Below, piece after piece: positions 28,564 through 38,064 of a stretch of DNA of 49,987 bases (position 1 is its first letter; the number at the start of each line of letters is the position of its first letter). The position numbers and the translations under genes were made by a program. Source of the stretch: Rhodospirillales bacterium (GTDB lineage Bacteria; Pseudomonadota; Alphaproteobacteria; Reyranellales; Reyranellaceae); the NCBI GenBank assembly GCA_009377525.1, contig WHTW01000044.1:1-49987 (forward strand), written 5' to 3'. A model generated the notes under the pieces. The model had not been told where the DNA came from and did not search any database. It saw only the letters and a list, made by a program, of their open reading frames with translations.

Positions 28564-30629
28564 TGGTGCGGGTCGAAGGGGCCAAAGAGTGGATCGCGCG
28601 CTTTCGCTCCAAGGGCGTACGGCACCTGCGGCCGGCGCCGGGCGGCCGCTGGATCGAGTGGATGGAGAAGGGCACCAGCAGCGGCGGCACGGTGGGCCTG
28701 CGGGTCGATGTCACCGATCTCAAGAACAAGGAGCTCGAGATCGAGCGCGCCCGGGCCGACCATCAATCACTGGTCGATTCGCTCTCGGACATGGTCTACG
28801 CGCTCGATTCAAAGGGCGTCTTCACGTTCGCCAGCGCCGCTGCCATCGATTTGCTGGAAGTGCCGGCCGCAGACGTCGTCGGCATGCGCTTTGCCGATTT
28901 CCTGGAGGCCGAGGACCTGCGGCGCGCCAACGCCGCCGCCCGCGCTCACCTGCGATCGAGGGACGAAGCAGTGCGTCATATCAATCTGCGCATCAGGCGC
29001 GCCGATGGATCGATCCGGCACATGGAATGCCGCTATCGTCGGCCGCCGGGCGGTCCCGGCCAGCAAGTGGCGGCCGTCGGCGTGATGCGCGATGTCACCG
29101 AGCGGGTCGAGCTCACCGCACGGCTGGAACGGCAGATGGCCGAAGTCGAGCACGCCCGTGCCGAGTACCAGGCCCTGCTCGATTCGCTGAGCGACGTCGT
29201 GCTCAAGGTCAAGCCGCGCAGCAACCGCATCGTCTTCGCCAATGCGGCTGCGATGGATCGGTGGGGCCTCAAGATGGTCGGCGCCGATGCGTTCGACCAT
29301 ATCGCCGACGAGGACAAGGCGCGGGTCATCGCCACCGTCCGCGAAAGCCTCACCGGTGGTCAACCGAAGCTCTTGCAGTTGCGATATCGCATCGTCACGG
29401 TCGGCGGTGAGAGAAGGCACGTCGAGGCCAACTGCCGCAAAGTGTGGGGCACGGACGGCAAGTCGCTCATTGTCGCCATCGTGCGCGACATCGAGGACCG
29501 CGTCCGGCTGGAACGCCGGCTCGCCGAGGAGATGGGGTATTTGCGTTCGATCGTCGAATCGATCGGCGCCGGCGTGATGCTGACCGACCGCGATCTCAGG
29601 GTCATCGTGGTCAACCGCGAGGTCTTGAACATCCACGGCGTGACCGAAGACGACCTGCTCGGCCGGCCGGTCACCGAGACCGTCGGCACCGCCCTCGACA
29701 TGGAGGTGTACCGCCAATGGCTGGCCGGCGAGCAGACAAGCCCGGTGAAGTACACGCGCTCGCTCGTCGATGCGTCGGACCGGCAACGGCTGTTCAGCCT
29801 GACGGCAAGCCCGATCCTCGATTCATCGGGGGTGGTGCGCCAGATCGTTTTCCTTGGCGTCGACGACACCGAGCGGCGCGAAGCCGAGCACGCCCTGTTC
29901 GCCGCCGAGCGTCTCACCACCGTCGGCGAAATGGCGGCCACGGTCGCCCACGAGATCAGCCAGCCGCTGCAGGTGATCGACCTCGCCTGCCATACCGCCA
30001 GGGACGAGCTGTCGGAGGCTGCCGAGCGCGGCAATGCCGTCGATCCGGAGTTCATGGCCACCAAGCTCGAGCGCATCGCCCACCAGGTCGAGCGCGCCAC
30101 GCGCATCGTCGGCGACCTCAGGGCCTTCGTGCGCGGCGCCGGCACCGGCAATGATCCGGTTCCGTTCCAGGTCGCCGAAGCCGTGCAGGGAGCGGTCGAT
30201 CTGACGGCCCATGGTCTGCGACAGCAGCAGGCGACGCTGTCGGCGTCGCTGCCCGCCGACCTGCCCGCCGTCATGGGCCACGTCGGCAGGCTCGAGCAGG
30301 TGCTGGTCAACCTGATCAACAATGCACGCGATGCCGGCAGCCGCACTATTTCCATCGCTGCCAGCACCGTCGAGCGGGAAGGTCGGCCGCTGGTGCGCAT
30401 CGCCGTCGAGGATTCGGGATCGGGCATCGCACCAGACGTGCTGTCGCGCCTGTTCGTGGGCTTCGTTACCACCAAGGCACGCGGCAAGGGCACCGGACTC
30501 GGCCTGCGCATCTGCAGGCGCATCGTCGAGGAGATGGACGGCTCGATCTCGGCCAGCAACCACGCCGAGGGCGGCGCCTGCTTCGAAATCCTCCTGCCGG
30601 CGGCGGTGACGGCGGTTGTGACAGCTTGA
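28524..30629 (+). CDS. Multi-PAS sensor histidine kinase, C-terminal part (frameshifted)
   Basis: Continuation in the next frame, 701 aa if read from ATG 28524. It completes the second PAS unit (KEWIARFRSKGVRHLRPAPG; TVGLRVDVTDLKNKELEIE). Three more PAS domains follow (HQSLVDSLSDMVYALDSKG; YQALLDSLSDVVLKVKPRS; LRSIVESIGAGVMLTDRDL). The HisKA phospho-acceptor is His476 in TVAHEISQPLQV, and the catalytic domain has LVNLINNARDAG (N box), VEDSGSGIAP (G1) and GKGTGLGLRICRRIVEEMDG (G2). The joined protein would be about 1120 aa with five PAS units. No response regulator gene is adjacent. No Shine-Dalgarno precedes 28524, so this is unlikely to be made independently. Confidence 0.85.
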   Translation: MAYETERDLDARVVVRVEGAKEWIARFRSKGVRHLRPAPGGRWIEWMEKGTSSGGTVGLRVDVTDLKNKELEIERARADHQSLVDSLSDMVYALDSKGVFTFASAAAIDLLEVPAADVVGMRFADFLEAEDLRRANAAARAHLRSRDEAVRHINLRIRRADGSIRHMECRYRRPPGGPGQQVAAVGVMRDVTERVELTARLERQMAEVEHARAEYQALLDSLSDVVLKVKPRSNRIVFANAAAMDRWGLKMVGADAFDHIADEDKARVIATVRESLTGGQPKLLQLRYRIVTVGGERRHVEANCRKVWGTDGKSLIVAIVRDIEDRVRLERRLAEEMGYLRSIVESIGAGVMLTDRDLRVIVVNREVLNIHGVTEDDLLGRPVTETVGTALDMEVYRQWLAGEQTSPVKYTRSLVDASDRQRLFSLTASPILDSSGVVRQIVFLGVDDTERREAEHALFAAERLTTVGEMAATVAHEISQPLQVIDLACHTARDELSEAAERGNAVDPEFMATKLERIAHQVERATRIVGDLRAFVRGAGTGNDPVPFQVAEAVQGAVDLTAHGLRQQQATLSASLPADLPAVMGHVGRLEQVLVNLINNARDAGSRTISIAASTVEREGRPLVRIAVEDSGSGIAPDVLSRLFVGFVTTKARGKGTGLGLRICRRIVEEMDGSISASNHAEGGACFEILLPAAVTAVVTA

Positions 30630-30832
30630 TTAGGCGTGACCGGCGAGATGCGCCGCATGTTCGGCGTGTGAGGTGCCGAAGAAGCGCAGCAGATTTTCTT
30701 TCGCCAATGTATGGACGTTACGCTGCTCCTGAAAGTTGGTGATCGTCTGGGTCACGTTCCGGCAAGGGACAGGTACCCAGTCTGGTGCTCTCTTTGGTGG
30801 CCTGAACGGAGTCAAGAAGCCTCTTGACCAAC

Positions 30833-30867
30833 GTCAGGACTTACCTGACAGTCAGGACTATCCTGAC
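30833..30867 (+). promoter_or_regulatory. Twin palindromic operators
   Basis: GTCAGGACTTACCTGAC (30833-30849; 6-bp arms) and GTCAGGACTATCCTGAC (30851-30867; 7-bp arms) are adjacent copies 18 bp apart, about 1.7 helical turns. They end 15 nt before the start of the zinc-finger/HTH gene. A TTGACC precedes them at 30824-30829. A regulator dimer bound here would block transcription or translation start; self-binding by the downstream HTH protein is a reasonable guess. The rest of 30630-30832 shows nothing clear. Confidence 0.7.
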
Positions 30868-30882
30868 AAGGAAAGGGTCCCA

Positions 30883-31332
30883 ATGCCGAAGACAAGTACG
30901 AAAAAAGCAGAGCAGGTTCCGGCTGCTACCGGTGCGGCCTGGGCCGAACTCGACCGTCGTGCCCGGGCACAGACAACAGCAGGCGCAACTTTGCCGCCGC
31001 CGGCCGTTCACTGCTCCTTCTGCTTCAAGGCGCAGCATGCGGTGAAGAAGCTCATCTCAGGTTATGGAAGCATCTTCATCTGCGATGAGTGCGTGAGCGC
31101 GTGCAACGACGTCATCGCCGGTCGCTCGGGACCCTCTCCGAAGCTTTCTGCCGACGACGTGCCGACCGAACGTCTTTTGGAGCGCCTTCAACCGATCGAG
31201 GAGACGATCCAGGGCAAAGGCAATCAGCTCCAATGGGTCGTCGACGTGCTGCGCTCGCGCGGCGTGAGTTGGGCGCACATCGGCACTGCGCTCGGCATCT
31301 CGCGCCAGTCAGCCTGGGAGCGGTTCACTTGA
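30883..31332 (+). CDS. ClpX-type C4 zinc-finger protein with C-terminal HTH
   Basis: 149-aa protein. The ClpX-like zinc-binding domain is [20 protein letters not shown] and [15 protein letters not shown], with a Cys pair at each end (CSFC and CDEC). It lacks the AAA+ ATPase part of ClpX. The C-terminus ([26 protein letters not shown]) looks like a helix-turn-helix. The protein may therefore be a DNA-binding regulator that uses the ClpX zinc domain for protein contact. The start at 30883 has AAGGAAAGGG upstream; the frame extends upstream through the operators without similarity. Related proteins are annotated only as ClpX C4-type zinc finger. Confidence 0.75.
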   Translation: MPKTSTKKAEQVPAATGAAWAELDRRARAQTTAGATLPPPAVHCSFCFKAQHAVKKLISGYGSIFICDECVSACNDVIAGRSGPSPKLSADDVPTERLLERLQPIEETIQGKGNQLQWVVDVLRSRGVSWAHIGTALGISRQSAWERFT

Positions 31333-31368
31333 TGATTGCGTAGACGTCGAAGATTGCATCAGCTGAAG

Positions 31369-31388
31369 TGCGGACCTCCAGGTCCGCA
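31369..31388. repeat. TCC-loop palindrome (REP-like), copy 2
   Basis: TGCGGACC-TCCA-GGTCCGCA, an 8-bp perfect stem. It lies between the zinc-finger gene and the convergent aminotransferase gene. Confidence 0.6.
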
Positions 31389-31452
31389 TCACGACCCTGA
31401 GTCTCTGAGCGGGCTCAAGGGGCCGCGCTCCAGATGAACGCTTTCTAGCCGT

Positions 31453-32775
<1,323 letters not shown>

Positions 32776-32834
32776 CTAAGGCTTTGTGCTCAAGATTTGA
32801 CCGTATTCCTGTCGCAACCTATTTTTATTGAGTC

Positions 32835-33080
32835 ATGGCCGACCAATCGGACAACCTTGTTCTGACGCTCCTGCGCGACATGCGCGCGAGCCTTCAGCGG
32901 GTCGAGGGAAAGCTCGATGAGCTTGTCGTGCGCGTGAGCTCAGTCGAGACCAATCTCGCGCAAGTCCATGTTGAGCTGGCCGGCATCCACGTTGATCTGG
33001 CCGCTCATTCTGCACGAATGGACCGTATCGATAGCCGACTCGATCGAATCGAGAAGCGCCTCGGTCTGGTCGACGCCTGA
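32835..33080 (+). CDS. Small coiled-coil hypothetical protein
   Basis: 81-aa protein made almost entirely of heptad repeats: LLRDMRASLQRVEGKLDEL, then VSSVETNLAQVHVELAG, then ARMDRIDSRLDRIEKRLG. It probably forms a parallel coiled coil. No membrane segment or signal is seen. Similar short proteins are common in alphaproteobacteria and have no known role. It is convergent with the transglutaminase-like gene. The start ATG lacks a strong Shine-Dalgarno. Confidence 0.7.
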   Translation: MADQSDNLVLTLLRDMRASLQRVEGKLDELVVRVSSVETNLAQVHVELAGIHVDLAAHSARMDRIDSRLDRIEKRLGLVDA

Positions 33081-33086
33081 GCTTGG

Positions 33087-33905
33087 CTACTCAATCAGCC
33101 TGATCGACGCCTCGACGCTCATCTTGGCATCGCCGAAACCTACACGCCGGCCGCTCACCGGCGCTGCGTCGCGGTAGTCGAGGCCGACGGCGACCCGGAG
33201 GCTGTCGCCGCGCGGGCTCATGTCGTTGGCCGGGTCGAAGCCCACCCATTCGATGCCCGGCACCCAGGCTTCGGCCCAGGAGTGGCTGGTGCGGCCGACA
33301 TGCAGCTCGGGATCGTCGTTGCGCAGATAGCCGCTGACATAGCGCGCCGGCACGCCCAAGCGACGGCAGGCGGCGATGAAGACGTGAGCCTGGTCCTGCG
33401 CCACGCCGGCGCCGCGGGCCAGCGCCTCGGCGGCAGTCGTGTCCACGGTCGAGACGCCGGTCTTGTAGGTTATGCGCTGACAGACGCGCTTCATGAGCTC
33501 GTGCAGGACTTCCACGCGCTTGGTAGGTTCGCCGGCCCGTTCGGCAAGGCCCTCGATCAACGGATCGAAGCTCGTGTCATGACGCGCCAGGCCCGTGTTG
33601 CGTAGCCAGAACGGCGCCGGCAGGGTCGGCGTCTCGGCATAGCGCAGCCATTGGTCGCCGCCGATGTATTCGTAGATGCCGTGGACCACGATCTCCACGC
33701 GATCGTGCTGCTGCGCCATCGAGAGGGTCGTGACCTGGTTGCCGTGGCCGTCGAGCCATTCGGAGCGCTTACCCGGCCCGTCGATCCGCCACGAGATCAC
33801 GCGCTGGCCGCTCGCGGGCTTGGGCGTCAGCCGCACGTCGTGGATCGAATGGCCCGAGGGCTGGTCGAACTCGAAGCGCGTGGCGTGATGGACGGAAAGG
33901 CGCAT
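33087..33905 (-). CDS. Transglutaminase-like protein lacking the catalytic cysteine
   Basis: 272-aa protein with an N-terminal beta domain (LSVHHATRFEFDQPSGHSIHD) and a transglutaminase/protease-like core. The motif that normally reads GVCQDxAH reads GVAQDQAHVFIAACRRLGVP here, so the nucleophilic Cys is Ala. The His (SHSWAEAWVPG) and Asp (WVGFDPAND) of the triad remain. It is the last gene of a trio with an alpha-E protein and a permuted ATP-grasp protein, a cluster proposed to make or handle short peptide bonds. Without Cys it may bind rather than cleave. A catalytic paralogue elsewhere in the genome is likely. Confidence 0.85.
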   Translation of the reverse strand: MRLSVHHATRFEFDQPSGHSIHDVRLTPKPASGQRVISWRIDGPGKRSEWLDGHGNQVTTLSMAQQHDRVEIVVHGIYEYIGGDQWLRYAETPTLPAPFWLRNTGLARHDTSFDPLIEGLAERAGEPTKRVEVLHELMKRVCQRITYKTGVSTVDTTAAEALARGAGVAQDQAHVFIAACRRLGVPARYVSGYLRNDDPELHVGRTSHSWAEAWVPGIEWVGFDPANDMSPRGDSLRVAVGLDYRDAAPVSGRRVGFGDAKMSVEASIRLIE

Positions 33906-33912
33906 GGTTCGC

Positions 33913-34848
33913 TCAATCCAGCAGGAACTGGCGGCCGATTTCGTCGGACAGGGTGGCGATGTCGCCGCGCACGCCGCCCAGGAACTTGTTGAGGCCCATC
34001 TCGAACACCTGGTCGATGCGGGCGTAGCGCAGGCGGGCGTGCAGCTCGCCGGCCAGCCGGTCGGCCTCGCCGCGCGCGCCATAGGCATCGGCCAGTTCGC
34101 TCATGCTGAGATCGACCATCCACAGGCAGTGATGCACCGAGCGCGGCACGTCGCGGCGCAGCATCATCAGCTCGGCGACCTTCATGGGATCGAGGGCGCT
34201 GCGATAGATGCGCCGGTAGGTGCGCACCGCGCCGATGCAGGCCAGCACCTCCGACCAGGCGAAGTAGTCGAGGCCGTCGGCGTGCGGATCGCCGTCCGGC
34301 CGCAGCAGGTGGAACTTCACGTCGAGGATGCGCGCGGTGTTGTCGGCGCGCTCGAGGAAGGCACCGAGCTGCAGGAAGTTGTAGGCCTCGTCGCGCAGCA
34401 GCGTCACCTGTGCGGCGCCGAAGATCATGACCGCCTGCTTCTTCACCGATTCGATCAGAGCGCCGCGGTCGAGCAGGGCGCGGTTGCCGCGCAGGCGCTC
34501 GCTGAGCTCCAGCCACAGGCCGTTCAGGCTCTCCCATACGTCGACCGTGATGTTGTTGCGCTCTTCGCGGGCGTTGCGCCGCGCCGCGCCGATCGAGCTC
34601 ACCAGCGAGGAGGGGTTGTTCTCGTCGATCACCAGAAAGTCGATGAGGCTCGCCAGCCGGCCGCTCGATTGCTGCTGCCTCTGCCGGAACTCGTCCTCCA
34701 TGCCGAAGATCGCCGCCACCCCGGCGGCCTCCTCGCCGCGCGACTGCAGGGCCATGCGCTGCGTCGCCTCGATCAGCCGCGCCGTCGATTTGGCGCGCTG
34801 CAGGTACCGGCCCATCCAGTGGATGTTCTTGGCGGTGCTGCTCAGCAT
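33913..34848 (-). CDS. Alpha-E domain protein (DUF403)
   Basis: 311-aa all-helical protein of the alpha-E family. It begins MLSSTAKNIHWMGRYLQRAK, the characteristic start, with ARLIEATQRM and later FLERADNTARILDVKFHLL. The family occurs with circularly permuted ATP-grasp enzymes and transglutaminase-like proteins, as here; its chemistry is unknown. The start at 34848 matches the family; upstream codons to 34935 overlap the palindromic element at 34872-34928. It ends 7 nt before the transglutaminase-like gene. Confidence 0.9.
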   Translation of the reverse strand: MLSSTAKNIHWMGRYLQRAKSTARLIEATQRMALQSRGEEAAGVAAIFGMEDEFRQRQQQSSGRLASLIDFLVIDENNPSSLVSSIGAARRNAREERNNITVDVWESLNGLWLELSERLRGNRALLDRGALIESVKKQAVMIFGAAQVTLLRDEAYNFLQLGAFLERADNTARILDVKFHLLRPDGDPHADGLDYFAWSEVLACIGAVRTYRRIYRSALDPMKVAELMMLRRDVPRSVHHCLWMVDLSMSELADAYGARGEADRLAGELHARLRYARIDQVFEMGLNKFLGGVRGDIATLSDEIGRQFLLD

Positions 34849-34871
34849 CGGCGGTACGCGCGCGCATGATC

Positions 34872-34928
34872 TTCCGGACCGCGAGCCTCCGGCTCGCTCA
34901 TGAGCGCGCTGGAAGCGCGCGGTCCGAA
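34872..34928. repeat. Double TCC-loop palindrome, cruciform-like
   Basis: Outer arms CGGACCGCG (34875-34883) and CGCGGTCCG (34918-34926) enclose three hairpins: AGCC-TCC-GGCT, the perfect 12-bp palindrome CGCTCATGAGCG (34895-34906), and CGCT-GGA-AGCG. The two halves are inverted copies of one unit (26 bp each). Their only differences are two compensated base pairs in the TCC stem. It lies in the 96-bp gap between the ATP-grasp and alpha-E genes of one operon. Confidence 0.75.
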
Positions 34929-34944
34929 AGAGCATGAATGTGCC

Positions 34945-36381
34945 CTAACCATTTGCCGCCGCGCCCGGCGCCAGCACCCAGGTGTCCTTGGTACCGCCGC
35001 CCTGGCTCGAATTGACGACCAGCGAGCCCTCCTTCAGGGCCACGCGCGTGAGCCCGCCGGGGATGATGGTGGTCTTGCGGCCCGACAGCACGAAGGGGCG
35101 GAGATCGACATGGCGCGGCGCCACGCCTTGTCCGACGAAGGTCGGGCAGGTCGAGAGCGCGAGCGTCGGCTGGGCGATGTAGTTGTCGGGCCGCGCCTTG
35201 AGCAGCGTGGCGAATTCCTCGATCTCGGCCTTGCTCGAGGTCGGGCCGACCAGCATGCCCTTGCCGCCCGAACTGTGGATCTCCTTGACGACCAGCTCGG
35301 GGAGGCGCTCGAGCACGTACTTGAAGTCGTCGGCGCGATCGCAGCGCCAGGTCGGCACATTGTTCAGGATCGGCTCCTCGCCGAGATAGAAGCGCACCAT
35401 CTCCGGCACGTAGGTGTAGGTCGACTTGTCGTCGGCCACACCGTTGCCCAGCGCATTGACGATGTTGACGCGGCCGGCGCGCAGCGCGCCCAGCAGGCCC
35501 GCGACGCCGAGAAAGGAATCCGGCCGCATCGCCAGCGGGTCGAGGAAGGCGTCGTCGACGCGCCGGTAGATCACGTCGACGCGCTGCGGCCCGCGCGGCG
35601 TGCGCATGTAGACACGGCCTTCGTCGACAAACAGGTCCGAGCCCTTGACCAGCTCGATGCCCATCTCGTCGGCCAGGAAGGCATGCTCGAAATAGGCGCT
35701 GTTGTAGTGGCCCGGCGTCAGCAGCACGACGTTGGGTGCGGCGTCGTCGCTGAACGACACCGAGCGCAGGGTCGCCAGCAGCTCCTCGGTGTAGTCGGCG
35801 ACCGGTAGCACGCGCATCGCCGAGAACAGCTCGGGCGCGAGCCGCATCATCACTTCGCGATTCTCGAGGACATAGGACACGCCCGACGGCGTGCGCACGT
35901 TGTCCTCGAGGACATAGAAATCCTTCTCGCCGACACGCACCAGGTCGATGCCGGCGATGTGGGCGTGCACGCCGCCTGGCAGCTCCAGCCCCTGCGCCAT
36001 GGCGACGAACTCGGCGTTCATCAGCACCTGCTGCTCGGGGATGACGCCGGCGCGGCAGATCTCGCGCTCGCTGTAGGCGTCGGCCAGGAAGGCGTTGAGC
36101 GCGCGCACGCGCTGGACCAGCCCCCTGTGCAGGTGCTCCCATTCGTCCCAGGCGATGACTCGCGGGATGATGTCGAAGGGGATCGTCGTTTCCGCACCGT
36201 CGACGGCGCCGTAGGCGCCGAAGGTGATGCCGTGGCGGCGATAGAAGACGTCGACCTCGTGCCGCGTCGCCGCGACCTTCTCAGGCGAGGTCTGCGCCAG
36301 CCAGTTGGCGACGGCGCGATAGGGCGCGCGGACTGAGTCCGCCGCGCCTGAATTCATCTCGTCAAATGCCTTGGCCGCCAT
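34945..36381 (-). CDS. Circularly permuted ATP-grasp type 2 protein
   Basis: 478-aa enzyme-like protein of the DUF404/DUF407 class, a circularly permuted ATP-grasp fold expected to form an amide or peptide bond with ATP. Seen blocks are FGAYGAVDGAETTIPFDIIP, GIDLVRVGEKDFYVLEDNVR, VVLLTPGHYNSAYFEHAFLA, and the lysine/glycine loop KEIHSSGGKGMLVGPTSSK. First gene of the trio ATP-grasp, alpha-E, transglutaminase-like. The start at 36381 has GAGGGTG upstream. Substrate unknown. Confidence 0.9.
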   Translation of the reverse strand: MAAKAFDEMNSGAADSVRAPYRAVANWLAQTSPEKVAATRHEVDVFYRRHGITFGAYGAVDGAETTIPFDIIPRVIAWDEWEHLHRGLVQRVRALNAFLADAYSEREICRAGVIPEQQVLMNAEFVAMAQGLELPGGVHAHIAGIDLVRVGEKDFYVLEDNVRTPSGVSYVLENREVMMRLAPELFSAMRVLPVADYTEELLATLRSVSFSDDAAPNVVLLTPGHYNSAYFEHAFLADEMGIELVKGSDLFVDEGRVYMRTPRGPQRVDVIYRRVDDAFLDPLAMRPDSFLGVAGLLGALRAGRVNIVNALGNGVADDKSTYTYVPEMVRFYLGEEPILNNVPTWRCDRADDFKYVLERLPELVVKEIHSSGGKGMLVGPTSSKAEIEEFATLLKARPDNYIAQPTLALSTCPTFVGQGVAPRHVDLRPFVLSGRKTTIIPGGLTRVALKEGSLVVNSSQGGGTKDTWVLAPGAAANG

Positions 36382-36453
36382 CCGGCATTTCACCCTCTGT
36401 CGAATCACAATATAAGCAATCGACGGGCCAACAAAGCGGCCCGTCACTCATGC

Positions 36454-36481
36454 GGAGCGCGGACCTCCAGGTCCGCGCTCC
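36454..36481. repeat. TCC-loop palindrome (REP-like), copy 4
   Basis: GGAGCGCGGACC-TCCA-GGTCCGCGCTCC, a perfect 12-bp stem, the longest of the family here. It lies 20 nt before the enoyl reductase start, between divergent genes. Confidence 0.7.
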
Positions 36482-36500
36482 ATTAAGAGGGAGGAATTAC

Positions 36501-37490
36501 ATGAAGCAGGTCCTGATCGACCGCTATGGACCGCCCTGGGAGGTCGCGCGCTGCGCCGACGTGGCCGATGTCGGCGAGCCCGCGGCCGACGAAGTCGTGT
36601 TCGACGTGCTGGCGTTCCCCATCAACCCGGCCGACATGTGGTTCTGCCGCGGCAGCTACCGGCTGAAGCCGCCGCTGCCGGCGACGCCCGGCGCGGAGTG
36701 CGTCGGCCGTGTCGCGGCCGTCGGCTCGGCCGTGACGCACGTCAGGAAGGATGACCTCGTCATCAACCTGCAGCGCGAGAACTGGGCGCAGCGCCGCAAG
36801 GTGAAGGGTGACGACGCGATCCCGCTGCCGGCCGGCATCGACCTCAAGCAGGCGGCGATGGTGCGCATCAACCCGCCGACTGCACAGCTCATGCTGTCGG
36901 ACTTCGTCGACCTCAAGCCGGGCGACTGGGTGATCCAGAACGTCGCCAACTCCGCCGTCGGCCGGCTGCTGATCGTGCTGGCCAAGCAGCGCGGCCTGCG
37001 CACGGTCAATGTCGTGCGCCGCGCCGACCTCGCCGGCGAACTGAAGGCGCTCGGCGCCGACATCGTGGTCGTCGACAGCAGCGACCTGGCACGGCAGGTC
37101 GGCGAGGCGACGGGCGACGCCAGGATCATGCTGGGCGTCGAGGCGATCGGCGGCGCGGCCACCGGCCGCCTGGCCGACTGCATCGCGACGGACGGCACGC
37201 TGGTCCACTACGGCTCGATGAGCGGCGAGGACCCGAAGGTGACGCGCAACAACTTCATCTATCGCGGCGTGCGGCTCACCGGCTTCATGCTGGGCCGCTT
37301 CCTCGCCCGGCGCAGCCCCGAGCAGATCCGCGCGATCTACGCCGACCTCGGCGGGCAGGTGATGGCGGGCAAGCTTTCCGCGCCGGTGGACACGGTCTAT
37401 CCGATCGAGAATATCAAGGATGCACTCGCGCACGCCGACAAGGGCGGGCGCAACGGCAAGATCCTGGTCAGCCCGAACGGGCCGATCTGA
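36501..37490 (+). CDS. MECR-like medium-chain reductase (2-enoyl thioester reductase type)
   Basis: 329-aa medium-chain dehydrogenase/reductase. The N-terminal GroES-like domain contains FPINPADMWFCRGSY and PGAECVGRVAAVGSAV. The Rossmann part contains DWVIQNVANSAVGRLLIVLA and GIDLKQAAMVRINPPTAQLM, which match mitochondrial enoyl reductase (MECR) rather than zinc alcohol dehydrogenases. The structural zinc cysteines are absent. It probably reduces 2-enoyl-CoA or -ACP with NADPH; the exact substrate is unsure. GAGGGAGGAA lies just before the ATG. An NTF2-like gene follows after 16 nt. Confidence 0.85.
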   Translation: MKQVLIDRYGPPWEVARCADVADVGEPAADEVVFDVLAFPINPADMWFCRGSYRLKPPLPATPGAECVGRVAAVGSAVTHVRKDDLVINLQRENWAQRRKVKGDDAIPLPAGIDLKQAAMVRINPPTAQLMLSDFVDLKPGDWVIQNVANSAVGRLLIVLAKQRGLRTVNVVRRADLAGELKALGADIVVVDSSDLARQVGEATGDARIMLGVEAIGGAATGRLADCIATDGTLVHYGSMSGEDPKVTRNNFIYRGVRLTGFMLGRFLARRSPEQIRAIYADLGGQVMAGKLSAPVDTVYPIENIKDALAHADKGGRNGKILVSPNGPI

Positions 37491-37506
37491 ACACGGAGGA
37501 AAGGCG

Positions 37507-37884
37507 ATGAGCTCGGAAGTCTCGGCGGTCGAGAAGGTGCTGCAGGTCTATTTCGACGGCCTCTACGAAGGCGACACCAAGAAGCTCGGCGAGGCGTTCC
37601 ATCCCGCCTCGCATCTGTACGCCGCAGGCGGCGACGGCAAGGCCAGCGACTGGCCGCGTGGCGAATGGTTCGAGATGGTGGAAGGCCGGCCGTCCGGTAA
37701 GGCCAAGGGCAGCACGCGCGCCGACCGCATCGTGTCGATCGACTTCTCCGGCCCGACCACGGCGATCGCCAAGGTCGAATGCCAGCTGCCGCCGCGCTAC
37801 TTCACCGATTATCTGACGCTGCTGAAGGTGGACGGTCGCTGGCAGATCATCTCCAAGACTTTCCACACCGTCACCAGGGAATAA
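37507..37884 (+). CDS. NTF2-like (putative lumazine-binding) protein
   Basis: 125-aa single-domain protein: EKVLQVYFDGLYEGDTKKLG, FHPASHLYAAGGDGKASDW, and the C-terminal strands YFTDYLTLLKVDGRWQIISK. This is the putative lumazine-binding subgroup of the NTF2-like fold. Ligand and reaction are unknown. GGAGGAAA precedes the ATG. It is co-transcribed with the MECR-like reductase (16-nt gap) and might act on a related substrate. Confidence 0.82.
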   Translation: MSSEVSAVEKVLQVYFDGLYEGDTKKLGEAFHPASHLYAAGGDGKASDWPRGEWFEMVEGRPSGKAKGSTRADRIVSIDFSGPTTAIAKVECQLPPRYFTDYLTLLKVDGRWQIISKTFHTVTRE

Positions 37885-37902
37885 GGCGACGTCCCCTCCC
37901 TG

Positions 37903-37941
37903 CCTCCCCCATCACATGCTATCGGATTCACACATCTCAAA
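37903..37941 (-). repeat. Dispersed intergenic repeat, copy 2 (inverted)
   Basis: CCTCCCCCATCACATG...GATTCACACATCTCAAA, the reverse complement of the repeat at 38065-38105. The two copies form an inverted pair about 120 bp apart, with no gene between. Confidence 0.65.
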
Positions 37942-38064
37942 AAGCGATTCTGTATCAATGACTTGCCTGGTGACCTCTCTGAAGCAATTGGCTTCGTCAG
38001 CTCGACCGCGGGCATTGAAAAGACTCGGTTTTTTGGCTGGCTCTTTCGCTTGCGAGAGGCATCC

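Noticed and set aside
30630..30815. 61-codon minus-strand frame ending NVHTLAKENLLRFFGTSHAEH
   Set aside because: The end resembles an amidohydrolase tail (ENLLRFFG), but no Shine-Dalgarno or upstream domain is present. At most a remnant.
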